Source: Candidatus Gastranaerophilales bacterium
GTDB lineage: Bacteria; Cyanobacteriota; Vampirovibrionia; Gastranaerophilales; Gastranaerophilaceae
Assembly: GCA_944324365.1 (NCBI GenBank)
Contig: CALUWA010000001.1
Span: 243,707-307,706 of the forward strand
Length of the DNA: 64,000 bases
Direction of reading: 5' to 3'
This document shows positions 34,901 through 42,975 of the stretch, one piece after another (the stretch's first letter is position 1; each line of letters begins with the position of its first letter). The notes beneath the pieces were generated by a model. That model searched no databases. It had not been told where the DNA came from and saw only the letters and a list, made by a program, of their open reading frames with translations. The translations under genes were made by a program, and so were the position numbers.

Positions 34901-35646
34901 ACGTTCTCCAATAATTTTCTAACAATATATGATGCCATAAAGATTCCGGCACAACTTGCAACAAACGGAGTTGAAGCCGGCGTAATTTTTGAAAATTCCA
35001 ACTCTTCCCCGTTTTTCAAGCTAACTTTTTCCATTTGTGAAATTTTCTCCAGGCAGAAAGGCTTTTCGCGGCTTGCAACAACAGTAATTCCGGATGTAAT
35101 ATTTTTCTTTTTTAATTGATAAATAATATTTGACACAAACGGTGCGTTCTTATTTTCTATTTCCGAAATATCACAGATATAAAGCTGCTCCGGGGCAATC
35201 CGGTTTCCTGCACCCATTGAACTTATTACGGGAATTTTCTTATTAACACAATACTCAAGCAAAGATATTTTTGAACGCATGGTATCAATAGCATCTGCGA
35301 CAAAGTCTGCCTCAATCTTATAATTTTCTTCGGAATAAAAATCATCAATCACATCAAGTTCGATATCGGGATTAATACTTTTAAGCCTTTTTTCAAAAAG
35401 TTCAGCCTTAGAAACACCAACCGTAGAATGCAATGCGACAAGCTGGCGATTTATGTTTGAGCGGCTAACCTTATCAAAATCAACAATAATAAGCCTTCCG
35501 ATACCGCTTCTTGCAAGCGCTTCCGCACAATATCCGCCGACTCCTCCGAGGCCGAAAACCGCTACCTTAGAAGAACACAACAAACTCTGAGCTTTTTTAC
35601 CCCAATACAGCTCATTTCGTGAAAATATTTCATCAGAGTCCGGCAT
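34897..35646 (-). CDS. tcdA: tRNA threonylcarbamoyladenosine dehydratase (E1-like)
   Basis: This 249-residue ThiF/MoeB-type E1 enzyme has the ATP-binding VFGLGGVGGYCAEALARSGI (residues ~30-49), DFDKVSRSNINRQ (~56-68) and DAIDTMRSK (~117-125). ASCAGIFMAS replaces the catalytic Cys area (Cys ~232). TcdA cyclises t6A37 of ANN-decoding tRNAs to ct6A. Alternative members of the family (MoeB, ThiF) typically carry zinc Cys pairs, which are missing here, supporting TcdA. The upstream neighbour secG lies 16 bp away. Confidence 0.88.
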   Translation of the reverse strand: MPDSDEIFSRNELYWGKKAQSLLCSSKVAVFGLGGVGGYCAEALARSGIGRLIIVDFDKVSRSNINRQLVALHSTVGVSKAELFEKRLKSINPDIELDVIDDFYSEENYKIEADFVADAIDTMRSKISLLEYCVNKKIPVISSMGAGNRIAPEQLYICDISEIENKNAPFVSNIIYQLKKKNITSGITVVASREKPFCLEKISQMEKVSLKNGEELEFSKITPASTPFVASCAGIFMASYIVRKLLENV

Positions 35647-35662
35647 ATAAAGAACCCCGATA

Positions 35663-35887
35663 TTACTTGATTAATCCAAATCCAAGCAAAAATGTGCAAA
35701 TCAAAAAGACTGCAGCGACAATACCTGTTACTTTATTTAGCCCTTTTTCCGCACTTCTTTGTGACGAAAAAATCTGGGACGCGCCGCCGATTCCCGCAAT
35801 GCCGTCGCCTTTCGGATCATGAAGCAAAATTAATATTATAAGTAATATTGATGCAATTATTTGTATAGTCCAAACAAAAGTTACCAT
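35663..35887 (-). CDS. secG: Preprotein translocase subunit SecG
   Basis: At 74 residues this has two transmembrane helices (IQIIASILLIILILLHDPKG and GIVAAVFLICTFLLGFGLI) linked by a glycine-rich loop GIGGASQIFSSQRSAEKGLN, the conserved SecG pattern. It sits in the inner membrane with SecYE. A GGAGAAAAAA ribosome site precedes the ATG. It is 3 bp downstream of the Nudix gene stop. Confidence 0.93.
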   Translation of the reverse strand: MVTFVWTIQIIASILLIILILLHDPKGDGIAGIGGASQIFSSQRSAEKGLNKVTGIVAAVFLICTFLLGFGLIK

Positions 35888-35890
35888 GTT

Positions 35891-36574
35891 TTATTTTTTC
35901 TCCTTTTTCTTAGAAATGAAATGAGCTCTTTTGGAATTAAGCTTAATACTTTCGAAAGTATATAATCTTGCAGGTCTTTTTGATGAGGATTTTGTAAACT
36001 CATCCAATTCAATTAAACCCTCGGTCGCAAGCGCCTTTTTCCTAAAGTTACGTTTATCTAATTTCTTTTCCATTATTAATTCGTAAGACTTTTGCATTTC
36101 AGTAAGAGTGAATTTTTCATTCAACAGCTGATATGCAACAGGGCAAATTTCAAGTCTTTCACGCGTTCTTTTCAGTGAATATTCAATAATTTCCTTATGG
36201 TCAAAAGCCAGAGGAGGCAAATCAGATACCTTATGCCACCCAAGTTCCGGAGAAGAAACAATTTTTATATCTTCGGCACGGACAAGCGCGAAATAAGCAC
36301 AGGTAATAACCCTTGCATTAGGGTGCCTTAAAGGATCCCCAAATGTGTATAACTGTTCAAGATAAATGTTATCAACGTTTGTACGTTCTTTCAAAACCCG
36401 CAAAGCTGCCTGGTCAAGGTTTTCCGATAACCTTACATAACCGCCCGGGATAGCCCACTTATCTTTGAACGGTTCATTTAATCTTTTAACCAACAAAACC
36501 TGAATTGCGTTGTTAATTATAGTCAATATAACAACGTCGACTGTAATTTCGTGTGTCTTTGTCTCATTAAACAT
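35891..36574 (-). CDS. Nudix-domain protein, NrtR-like regulator
   Basis: Residues ~10-140 are a Nudix domain: WAIPGGYVRLSENLDQAALR with box positions G-x5-E conserved, but the catalytic REUxEE is RVLKER. The C-terminal ~80 residues are basic and helical and fit the winged helix of NrtR-type proteins. In that family a decayed Nudix fold senses ADP-ribose or a related nucleotide and represses NAD genes. Hydrolase activity is therefore unlikely. It heads an operon with secG, tcdA and an SDR gene; no NAD gene is nearby. Confidence 0.75.
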   Translation of the reverse strand: MFNETKTHEITVDVVILTIINNAIQVLLVKRLNEPFKDKWAIPGGYVRLSENLDQAALRVLKERTNVDNIYLEQLYTFGDPLRHPNARVITCAYFALVRAEDIKIVSSPELGWHKVSDLPPLAFDHKEIIEYSLKRTRERLEICPVAYQLLNEKFTLTEMQKSYELIMEKKLDKRNFRKKALATEGLIELDEFTKSSSKRPARLYTFESIKLNSKRAHFISKKKEKK

Positions 36575-36728
36575 AATCTCTTACCCTAATAGGCATGATA
36601 CAATAAACAAAAAAAAATTTTACATAAATTAATATAAAATGTTAATATTTTTTTACATCGTAATATAGCAATAGCAATTTAAACCGGCGAAATAACTTTA
36701 TATATATAAGGGAAAATACGGGGAAAAT

Positions 36729-37817
36729 ATGTTCGGATATTATTGTTATTACAATTACAATACAAGTTGGCTGTTTGGCTTGGGGATGGTACTTGGAGCC
36801 CTGAACAACCTATTTTCTTCCAATAAGAGAGCTTATACATACAATAACACTCCGATATTCTCATATCCGGCATATACACCATACCCGCAGGTTCAGCAAA
36901 ATTATAATCTTGTTGGCGATGCTCTTTCTTCCGGATTAAGCACAACAACACCTTATTCCGGGTATAGCGGGGCATTATCACAAATTGCATCAACCCCACC
37001 GGCGGCTGATTATAACCTTGTGGGGGATGCACTTACGTCCTTAAAAACTACACCATCAACACCTTATCCTTGTGCAGGTTCATATCCAAACTATATCACA
37101 ATGCCGCCGATGATAGGAGTACCGACAGGGGCTCCGTATTCTACATATTTGAATAATGTAACGGCACCCGCACCGACACTTTTACAAATAGCAACAAGAA
37201 AAAGTTCCAACTCAAACTCTACTTTAAGCTTGAGCTCAAATAACAACACGACATTAAATCCTGCCCCTTCCAGCACAAAAATCGGCAACAACTCAAGAGT
37301 TACAAGAAGCAGTACTAAAGTACGTCCAAGCAAAGATATAATAAACCGCGTCAAACAAATCGCCGTAAAAATAAACTGCGATTATAAAGATCTGCTCGGA
37401 CTTATTTACAGTGAATCCGGCTTTTACACCGTAACACCTGGCTGGGATGGTAAAAAAGCCATCGGGCTTATACAATTTACCGATATATGTATAGAAGACA
37501 TCAACAAGACTTATAACAAGCATTATACAAAACAAAGCATCGCAAAAATGACAGTACTTGAGCAGCTTGATTTAGCAGAACTTGTGCTGATAAGAGCTAA
37601 AAAGATAGCAGGCTTCCCGGCAAATCACAGACTTACAGCCGGCGAGCTCTATGCAATAAACTATGCTCCGGCAAATGCCAGGAAAGATGTTGTTGCAAAA
37701 CGCGGAGACGGTTTATATGAAGGCAACGAAGGACTTGATCTAAATAAAGACGGCAGAATAAGTAAAAACGAACTTGGGCAAAGAGTAAAGAAAAAGAGCC
37801 TTTCTGTTGTCTGTTAA
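36729..37817 (+). CDS. Transglycosylase (SLT)-like protein with EF-hand
   Basis: Residues ~1-35 start Tyr-rich, then a hydrophobic helix (LFGLGMVLGALNNLF). Residues ~40-200 are a Pro/Ser/Thr-rich region with a duplicated unit NYNLVGDALSS / DYNLVGDALTS. The C-terminal domain (residues ~205-340) has the lysozyme-like pattern SESGFYTVTPGWDGKKAIGL IQF (catalytic Glu ~226) and an EF-hand-type calcium loop DLNKDGRISKNEL (~340-352). It probably cleaves peptidoglycan outside the cytoplasm, with calcium support. Upstream ribosome site GGGGAAAA. The N-terminus could be a non-standard signal or anchor. Confidence 0.7.
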   Translation: MFGYYCYYNYNTSWLFGLGMVLGALNNLFSSNKRAYTYNNTPIFSYPAYTPYPQVQQNYNLVGDALSSGLSTTTPYSGYSGALSQIASTPPAADYNLVGDALTSLKTTPSTPYPCAGSYPNYITMPPMIGVPTGAPYSTYLNNVTAPAPTLLQIATRKSSNSNSTLSLSSNNNTTLNPAPSSTKIGNNSRVTRSSTKVRPSKDIINRVKQIAVKINCDYKDLLGLIYSESGFYTVTPGWDGKKAIGLIQFTDICIEDINKTYNKHYTKQSIAKMTVLEQLDLAELVLIRAKKIAGFPANHRLTAGELYAINYAPANARKDVVAKRGDGLYEGNEGLDLNKDGRISKNELGQRVKKKSLSVVC

Positions 37818-37828
37818 ACATACTCCTC

Positions 37829-37870
37829 GCAACAATTCTCAATAATCCGTTGCTATAAGATTTTTTTTCG
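37829..37870 (+). terminator. Weak terminator
   Basis: GCAAC (37829-37833) and GTTGC (37849-37853) form a short stem; a TTTTTTTT run follows at 37861. The stem is weak, so this is tentative. Confidence 0.35.
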
Positions 37871-37914
37871 GTTATCGTCAAATATAGATAACTTGTATTT
37901 GTTTAGGAAGGAAA

Positions 37915-38790
37915 ATGATGGAAAAGGGATACGTAGAAAACGGATTTATTGTTGACTTAGCCAACTCAAAGAAAACATCCGAAGTTATTTATGAATTAAG
38001 CAAAATTCTTGATATGCCGGAAGCTAAGCACAAAAAAATATGCCTTAAACTGGGAGAAATGAATTTAACCGAACCTGAATTGGTCAGCATTAAAGCACTA
38101 ATAGAAACTATGGATTCGGAAATAGAATTTATATCAACAGCTTCAGATATCACAAAAAGCGCTGCTGCTGAACTCGGGATTGAAATATCAGAATTAAAAA
38201 CAGTAGTCCCGGCTCTTGATATAACTGCAAGTGAAGAAAAAAACGAAAGCACTAATGCCGAACTTGAAACAGCTTTGGATAAAATATTCGGAGAAGGAGA
38301 TTTTGAAGAAAGATATCCGGAAGAAAACACCGAAAGTTCTACCGATAAAGCTGTAGAAAGTGACATCCAGATAGTAGAATTTGAAGAAGTTGAAGATCTC
38401 GAAGAAATAAGAAAGCACGACAGAGAAACCGAAAAACTTCCGACACTTTACATTCACAGAACTCTTCGTTCAGGCCAAAGTTTAACTTCTGACGGAAATA
38501 TCGTAATTATCGGTGACGTAAATCCCGGCGCGGAAGTAATTGCCAAAGGGGACATTACTGTCTGGGGAATTTTGGGCGGAATAGCTCACGCAGGCTCAGA
38601 CGGAAATATTCATTCAAAAATCAGGGCTCTGAAACTTAATGCCATACAAATCCGTATAGGTAATATATTTGCAAGACGACCTGACACGGTTAATACGCCT
38701 TACATCCAAAGAACGGATTCATTCGTTCCGGAAGAAGCAAGGGTGCATAACAAACACATTATGATTTACAAGTTACACGAATCACAATAG
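37915..38790 (+). CDS. minC: Septum site-determining protein MinC
   Basis: The C-terminal MinC domain is clear: TLRSGQSLTSDGNIVIIGDV (residues ~183-202), then GDITVWGILGGIAHAGSDGN and QIRIGNIFARRP. This beta-helical part binds MinD and septal FtsZ. The N-terminal half (~1-90) fits the FtsZ-inhibiting domain, followed by an acidic linker (~115-170). 291 residues is within range for cyanobacterial-type MinC. Two adjacent ATG codons follow AGGAAGG. It is the first gene of minCDE. Confidence 0.92.
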   Translation: MMEKGYVENGFIVDLANSKKTSEVIYELSKILDMPEAKHKKICLKLGEMNLTEPELVSIKALIETMDSEIEFISTASDITKSAAAELGIEISELKTVVPALDITASEEKNESTNAELETALDKIFGEGDFEERYPEENTESSTDKAVESDIQIVEFEEVEDLEEIRKHDRETEKLPTLYIHRTLRSGQSLTSDGNIVIIGDVNPGAEVIAKGDITVWGILGGIAHAGSDGNIHSKIRALKLNAIQIRIGNIFARRPDTVNTPYIQRTDSFVPEEARVHNKHIMIYKLHESQ

Positions 38791-38858
38791 GAACAGGCGG
38801 ATATATGACATTAACATGCGAAAAAGTTATAGAAAAAGATAATAAAAAAGGAGATATA

Positions 38859-39677
38859 ATGAGCGGTCGAGTAATAGTTATTACGTCCGGAAAAGGCGGA
38901 GTCGGAAAGACCACAACCAATGCAAATATTGGAACTGCTCTTGCTAAAGCCGGCAAAAAAGTTGTTATGATTGATACAGATCTTGGTTTAAGAAACTTAG
39001 ACCTGCTGTTGGGATTGGAAAACAGAATTGTTTATACAATTGTAGATGTAGTGGAAGGCCGCTGCAAACTAAGACAAGCACTGGTAAAAGATAAAAAGAA
39101 CCCTAATCTGTGCCTTCTGGCTGCAGCTCAAACCAGAGATAAAACTGCAGTAACAGAAGAACAATTGAAAGAAATTTGCGAAGAGTTAAAGAAAGATTTT
39201 GATTTTATTCTCGTAGATTGTCCTGCAGGTATCGAACAGGGATTTCAGAATGCAGTCGCAGGAGCTTCGGAAGCCATTGTTGTTACAACACCTGAAATGT
39301 CAGCTGTAAGAGATGCGGACAGAATTATAGGTCTTTTGGAAGCAAGAGAAGAAATCAAATCTTACAAATTGCTTCTTAACAGAGTTAGACCAAGCATGAT
39401 TAAATCAAACGATATGATGAGCGTTGATGATGTTGTTGAAATATTATCAGCTCAGCTGATAGGAATAATTCCGGAAGATACAGGCATTATTACATCAACA
39501 AACAAAGGCGAGCCTATCGTTAATGATGAAAAATCTCTTGCCGGCCAGGCTTACAGAAACGTAGCAAGAAGAATTATAGGCGAAGATGTTCCGTTTTTAG
39601 ACCTTGATGAAGAAACCGGTGTTGTAGCTAAAGTCAAAAAGTTTTTTGCCGGTTTAATCGGTAAGGAGAAACAATAA
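38859..39677 (+). CDS. minD: Septum site-determining ATPase MinD
   Basis: The ATG at 38859 with AAAAGGAG in front is preferred over an upstream ATG 18 codons earlier. The 272-residue protein has the deviant Walker A GKGGVGKTT (~11-19), switch I region DTDLGLRNLD (~38-47), switch II ILVDCPAGIEQGF (~115-127) and the C-terminal amphipathic membrane-targeting helix VAKVKKFFAGLIGKEK. MinD recruits MinC to the membrane and oscillates or patterns with MinE. Confidence 0.95.
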   Translation: MSGRVIVITSGKGGVGKTTTNANIGTALAKAGKKVVMIDTDLGLRNLDLLLGLENRIVYTIVDVVEGRCKLRQALVKDKKNPNLCLLAAAQTRDKTAVTEEQLKEICEELKKDFDFILVDCPAGIEQGFQNAVAGASEAIVVTTPEMSAVRDADRIIGLLEAREEIKSYKLLLNRVRPSMIKSNDMMSVDDVVEILSAQLIGIIPEDTGIITSTNKGEPIVNDEKSLAGQAYRNVARRIIGEDVPFLDLDEETGVVAKVKKFFAGLIGKEKQ

Positions 39678-40216
39678 TGAAAGATATATTTACTGATTTA
39701 TACAATAAAGTATTAGGTTTCTTCCGCCAGACAGAAAAAACAGAAGAAAGTGCAAAAGAAGTTGCATGCAACCGACTGAAATTTGTACTTATGCAGGACA
39801 GAACAAATCTGACACCTGAACTTATGGACAGAATGAGAAAAGAACTCATTGAACTGCTTTCCAGATATGTAGAAATGGACAAAGAAGCGCTTGAGTTGGG
39901 ATTTGAACAGGAAGGCAATCAAATGGCGTTAATGCTTTCAATTCCGGTACTCAGAGCAAGGGAAGAAGCTGAGATTGAAGCTACTTTGGCAGAAGAAGAT
40001 GCTAAAAAAGCAGAAGCTGAAACCGCAGAAGAAAATTCGGATGAAACGGATTCTGAAACAGAAGATGATGCCAAAGAAACAGAAGAAAACGAAAGTTCAG
40101 AGGAAGAGGCGGAAATTACAGAAACTCCGGACACTGAACAAGATGAGTCAGAAAATGAAAATCCGGAAGAAACCGTCAAAACTTCATCTAAAAAAGCAAA
40201 AGCTTCAAAAAAATAA
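39677..40216 (+). CDS. minE: MinE with long acidic C-terminal tail
   Basis: Residues 1-94 are a normal MinE: N-terminal membrane-targeting helix, ACNRLKFVLMQDRTNLTPEL (~30-49) and the beta/dimer region ending SIPVLR. MinE stimulates MinD ATPase and sets the Min pattern. Residues ~95-179 are an extra low-complexity Glu/Asp/Thr/Ser tail with a Lys-rich end (KTSSKKAKASKK); usual MinE length is 80-110. The start overlaps the minD stop (TAATGA). A terminator follows immediately. Confidence 0.9.
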   Translation: MKDIFTDLYNKVLGFFRQTEKTEESAKEVACNRLKFVLMQDRTNLTPELMDRMRKELIELLSRYVEMDKEALELGFEQEGNQMALMLSIPVLRAREEAEIEATLAEEDAKKAEAETAEENSDETDSETEDDAKETEENESSEEEAEITETPDTEQDESENENPEETVKTSSKKAKASKK

Positions 40217-40220
40217 AGAC

Positions 40221-40254
40221 AAAAAGACCGGCGCAAAGTCCGGTCTTTTTTATA
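40221..40254 (+). terminator. Terminator of minCDE
   Basis: AAAAAGACCGG (40221-40231) and CCGGTCTTTTT (40240-40250) form an 11-bp stem with an 8-nt loop and a T-run. Confidence 0.9.
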
Positions 40255-40266
40255 GTCTGCTATAAA

Positions 40267-40751
40267 TTACATAACCCATGTTATGTGCATCTATCGACCA
40301 CATACATAAGTTATGTAATTCATTTGTTCATTTTCTCTTTTTGATTGCGAAGCAAAAAGAGAAAATGAACCAAAAGAGAAAAACACGCAAAAGATTTCTG
40401 CGCTGCCTGCGGCATCGCTTTGACCGAATGGACGTACGTTTTGTTCGCTTCACTCACAAAATCTTTTAGGTTTTGCTATCGTGCTTACGCACACGCAAAA
40501 CTACTATCTGTTACTCACATAAGTGAGTCAGGCGAACGTGCACGAAGTGCGATAGTGAGCCCTGAAAGAATTTGAGCTGAAAGCTCAAATAATATTTTGG
40601 CATTGAGCGTCAGCGAAATGCAGGGAACGTTTGCGTGTTTTCTCTTTCTTTGGTTCATTTCTTTCTCTTTGCTTCGCAAATAAAGAGAAAGAAATGAACA
40701 TAAACGGTACATTTGCATATTAAAAAGATACCGATAACATGGGTTATGTAA
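40267..40751. mobile_element. MITE-like element with 18-bp terminal inverted repeats
   Basis: The outermost 18 bp, TTACATAACCCATGTTAT (40267-40284) and its exact inverse (40734-40751), are perfect terminal inverted repeats. Just inside each end lies a second perfect hairpin: 18-bp arms at 40326-40343/40353-40370 and at 40653-40670/40682-40699. The core carries segments shared with 18085-18178 (inverse) and 63440-63560 (direct). It encodes no transposase; reading frames inside are short. Size 485 bp, non-autonomous. No clear target-site duplication was found. Confidence 0.75.
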
Positions 40752-40765
40752 GTAATTATTATTGC

Positions 40766-40794
40766 TTGTAAAAAAAAGCGGTTTATAGTATATT
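40766..40794 (+). promoter_or_regulatory. Promoter of HEAT-queC operon
   Basis: TTGTAA (40766-40771), 17 bp, TATATT (40789-40794). It starts 15 bp outside the right end of the MITE-like element. Confidence 0.55.
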
Positions 40795-40810
40795 ACATGC
40801 AGGGGTATTA

Positions 40811-41764
40811 GTGGAAGATAAGAGTAAATTGGATTTAGACGCAATAGCAAAAGAGTGCAATTTATTTGAAGAAACACAGGATGCGGTTTCAAAAATTAAA
40901 GCTCTTGAAAATACATATGAGAGAGATGATTTAGTTACGATTTACAACCACTTTTTAACAATCTGCAAATCGCCCTCACTTTTGGCAGAATTAATCAGGT
41001 TTGAAGATCAGTATAGAGATAAATCAAGTCTGCCAGTGCTTGTCGATATATTACTATGCAAAACCGGCGACGGAAGCGGAAATAAAGAAGATTTTACCAA
41101 CGTCAGAGTAATGTGTGCCAAAGCAATAGCAAACCTCAAAGATACTTCTGCCGTAAACTCGCTTCTTTACTGTCTGAACAACAAAAACGAGAATTACAAA
41201 GTACGCTTTGCCTGCGCAGATGCCCTCGGAAAAATCGGAGATAAATACGCGGTAGCACCTCTTATTGATGTTGTAAAAGACGAAAATGAAAGATCTGTAT
41301 ACCTAAGAGAATCAGCGGCTTCGGCACTTGGAATGCTTGGGGATATAAGGGCAATCGATCCGCTTGTAAGCATATTGGAAACAAAACAGGGAATTATAGA
41401 TAAATTTACATTTCTGAAAGAAAGAGTAATTGAGGCGTTGGGCAAGTTACACCTGCAAAACGATGACAGAGTTTTTAATGCGTTAAGACAATCCTTGATG
41501 GATGAGTCACCGCAAATACGAATAAATGCAATTGAAGCTATTATGGACAGCGGTAATGAAAATGCATACGAAACAATAAAACCCTGCCTGCTGGATGAGG
41601 ATAACGAAGTAAAGAAAAACGCGCTCATTGCACTTTACAATCTTTCAGACAGAAGTATTTTGGATGAGGTTATAAACAATCCGCAATACAGCGATTATAT
41701 AAAAATGGAAGCGGTATCAATTATAGATGAATACGAAACAGAGGACAGCGGAGATGAAATATAA
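40811..41764 (+). CDS. HEAT-repeat protein
   Basis: The GTG at 40811 follows AGGGG. The 317-residue soluble protein has a helical N-terminus and from about residue 90 at least five HEAT/PBS-lyase-type repeats (VRVMCAKAIANLKDTSAVNS, VRFACADALGKIGDKYAVAP, LRESAASALGMLGDIRAIDP, VIEALGKLHLQND, IRINAIEAIMDSGNENAYET). Such repeats form a protein-binding superhelix. Related proteins in Cyanobacteria include phycobilin lyases, but no phycobiliprotein context exists here. It overlaps queC by 11 bp and so belongs to the queC operon. Confidence 0.75.
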   Translation: MEDKSKLDLDAIAKECNLFEETQDAVSKIKALENTYERDDLVTIYNHFLTICKSPSLLAELIRFEDQYRDKSSLPVLVDILLCKTGDGSGNKEDFTNVRVMCAKAIANLKDTSAVNSLLYCLNNKNENYKVRFACADALGKIGDKYAVAPLIDVVKDENERSVYLRESAASALGMLGDIRAIDPLVSILETKQGIIDKFTFLKERVIEALGKLHLQNDDRVFNALRQSLMDESPQIRINAIEAIMDSGNENAYETIKPCLLDEDNEVKKNALIALYNLSDRSILDEVINNPQYSDYIKMEAVSIIDEYETEDSGDEI

Positions 41765-42416
41765 ATCAATTATACTACTTTCCGGAGGACTGGATTCCGT
41801 TGTAAGCCTCGGGCTTTGCAAAGAAAAATATAATGTGGAATTAGCTTTGACATTTGATTACGGTCAAAAATCTTCAAAAGAAGAAATTGAAGCTTCACAT
41901 AAAATTGCAGAATACTATAACATTGAACATAAAATTATTACACTTGACTGGCTTGGGGAAATAACTCAAACTGCGCTCGTATCAAACGATGAACTTCCGA
42001 AAGGTATTGAAAATCCGCAAGAATCAGCAAAAGCCGTTTGGGTTCCGAACAGAAACGGATTATTTTTAAATATTGCCGGAAGTTTTGCCGACAGCGGAAA
42101 TTATACACACATAATTCTCGGTGCAAACAAAGAAGAAGGTCAGACCTTCCCTGATAACACACAGGAATTTGCGGACAGAATTAACGCGGAATTTGAATAT
42201 TCAACCCTTAACAAGCCTAAAATTCTTGTCCCCTTGATAAATTCCGATAAGAATGATATAGTAAAGTTGGCTTTAGAGAATAGTATGCCGCTGCAACTTA
42301 TCAGAAGCTGTTATAAAGGCGGTCAAAAGCATTGCGGGGAATGTGAATCCTGCACCAGACTGAAAAATGCTCTAAAAGCAAACAACGACACATACTATAC
42401 AAAAATTTTATTTTAA
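41754..42416 (+). CDS. queC: 7-cyano-7-deazaguanine synthase
   Basis: The ATG at 41754, within the end of the preceding gene, gives the canonical start MKYKSIILLSGGLDSVVSLG (PP-loop SGGLDS, residues ~9-14). Further motifs are TFDYGQKSSKE, WVPNRNGLF, LGANKEE and the zinc site CYKGGQKHCGECESC (~190-204). The enzyme converts CDG to preQ0 with ATP and ammonia in queuosine synthesis. The other queuosine genes (queD, queE, queF) are not in the window. A DUF366-type gene follows 3 bp later. Confidence 0.93.
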   Translation: MKYKSIILLSGGLDSVVSLGLCKEKYNVELALTFDYGQKSSKEEIEASHKIAEYYNIEHKIITLDWLGEITQTALVSNDELPKGIENPQESAKAVWVPNRNGLFLNIAGSFADSGNYTHIILGANKEEGQTFPDNTQEFADRINAEFEYSTLNKPKILVPLINSDKNDIVKLALENSMPLQLIRSCYKGGQKHCGECESCTRLKNALKANNDTYYTKILF

Positions 42417-42419
42417 AAT

Positions 42420-42974
42420 ATGCAAACAAAATTACTTGATAAAGAAATTAAATACGAGGGCTTTCAGCTTGCCCCGCACTGGATTTATAAAAACTTTAAA
42501 ATTCAGGGAGATGCTACAGTAGCATTTATCGGGGAATGCGATGTTAAGCTGGATGAAATGGTAGATATAGAAGATGTTATAAATAACGAGCCTATATACA
42601 GCAAGTCCATGCTTAGCTTTATTTCCGAGCAGTTTAATATAGGACTTGTCGAGGGAGTATTCCGTCAAAGACTTTTAATCTGCATAATTAAAGAAGCAAT
42701 CGAAAAACGCGGAATTTCACTTACAAGAAGCGGTGATGATTTATACGTCGGAAATAAAAAATTGACAGTATCAATAGCAACAAAATCTGCCAATTCTGTT
42801 CTTATCCATACGGGAATTAACATTATTTCAACCGGTGCACCAATAGAAGCATGCGGGTTGGAAAATGACTTGGGAATAACGGATATTGAAGATTTTGCAA
42901 ACGAAATTCTTAATAATTATTCAAACGAAATTGATGATATAATATTAGCAAGTACAAAGGTTAGAGGAGTATAG
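42420..42974 (+). CDS. DUF366 family protein
   Basis: The 184-residue protein resembles the DUF366 family: YEGFQLAPHWIYKNFKIQGD (residues ~13-32), VAFIGECDV, MLSFISEQF and FRQRLLICIIKE. The end reads IHTGINIISTGAPI. DUF366 members are known in archaea and some bacteria without an established function. Direct linkage to queC (3-bp gap) suggests a role connected to 7-deazaguanine chemistry; this is inference from context. No membrane segments or metal-binding Cys cluster. Confidence 0.6.
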   Translation: MQTKLLDKEIKYEGFQLAPHWIYKNFKIQGDATVAFIGECDVKLDEMVDIEDVINNEPIYSKSMLSFISEQFNIGLVEGVFRQRLLICIIKEAIEKRGISLTRSGDDLYVGNKKLTVSIATKSANSVLIHTGINIISTGAPIEACGLENDLGITDIEDFANEILNNYSNEIDDIILASTKVRGV

Positions 42975-42975
42975 C

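Noticed and set aside
37915..40216. minCDE as an unusual system
   Set aside because: Gene order and motifs are normal; only the MinE tail is noteworthy and is listed separately.
40278..40892. Frames at 40278-40469 (plus) and 40515-40892 (minus)
   Set aside because: They fall inside the MITE-like element or run into the HEAT gene; no start signals.
40811..41764. Phycobilisome lyase
   Set aside because: HEAT/PBS-lyase repeats alone do not indicate this; there are no phycobiliprotein genes and the operon is queC-related.
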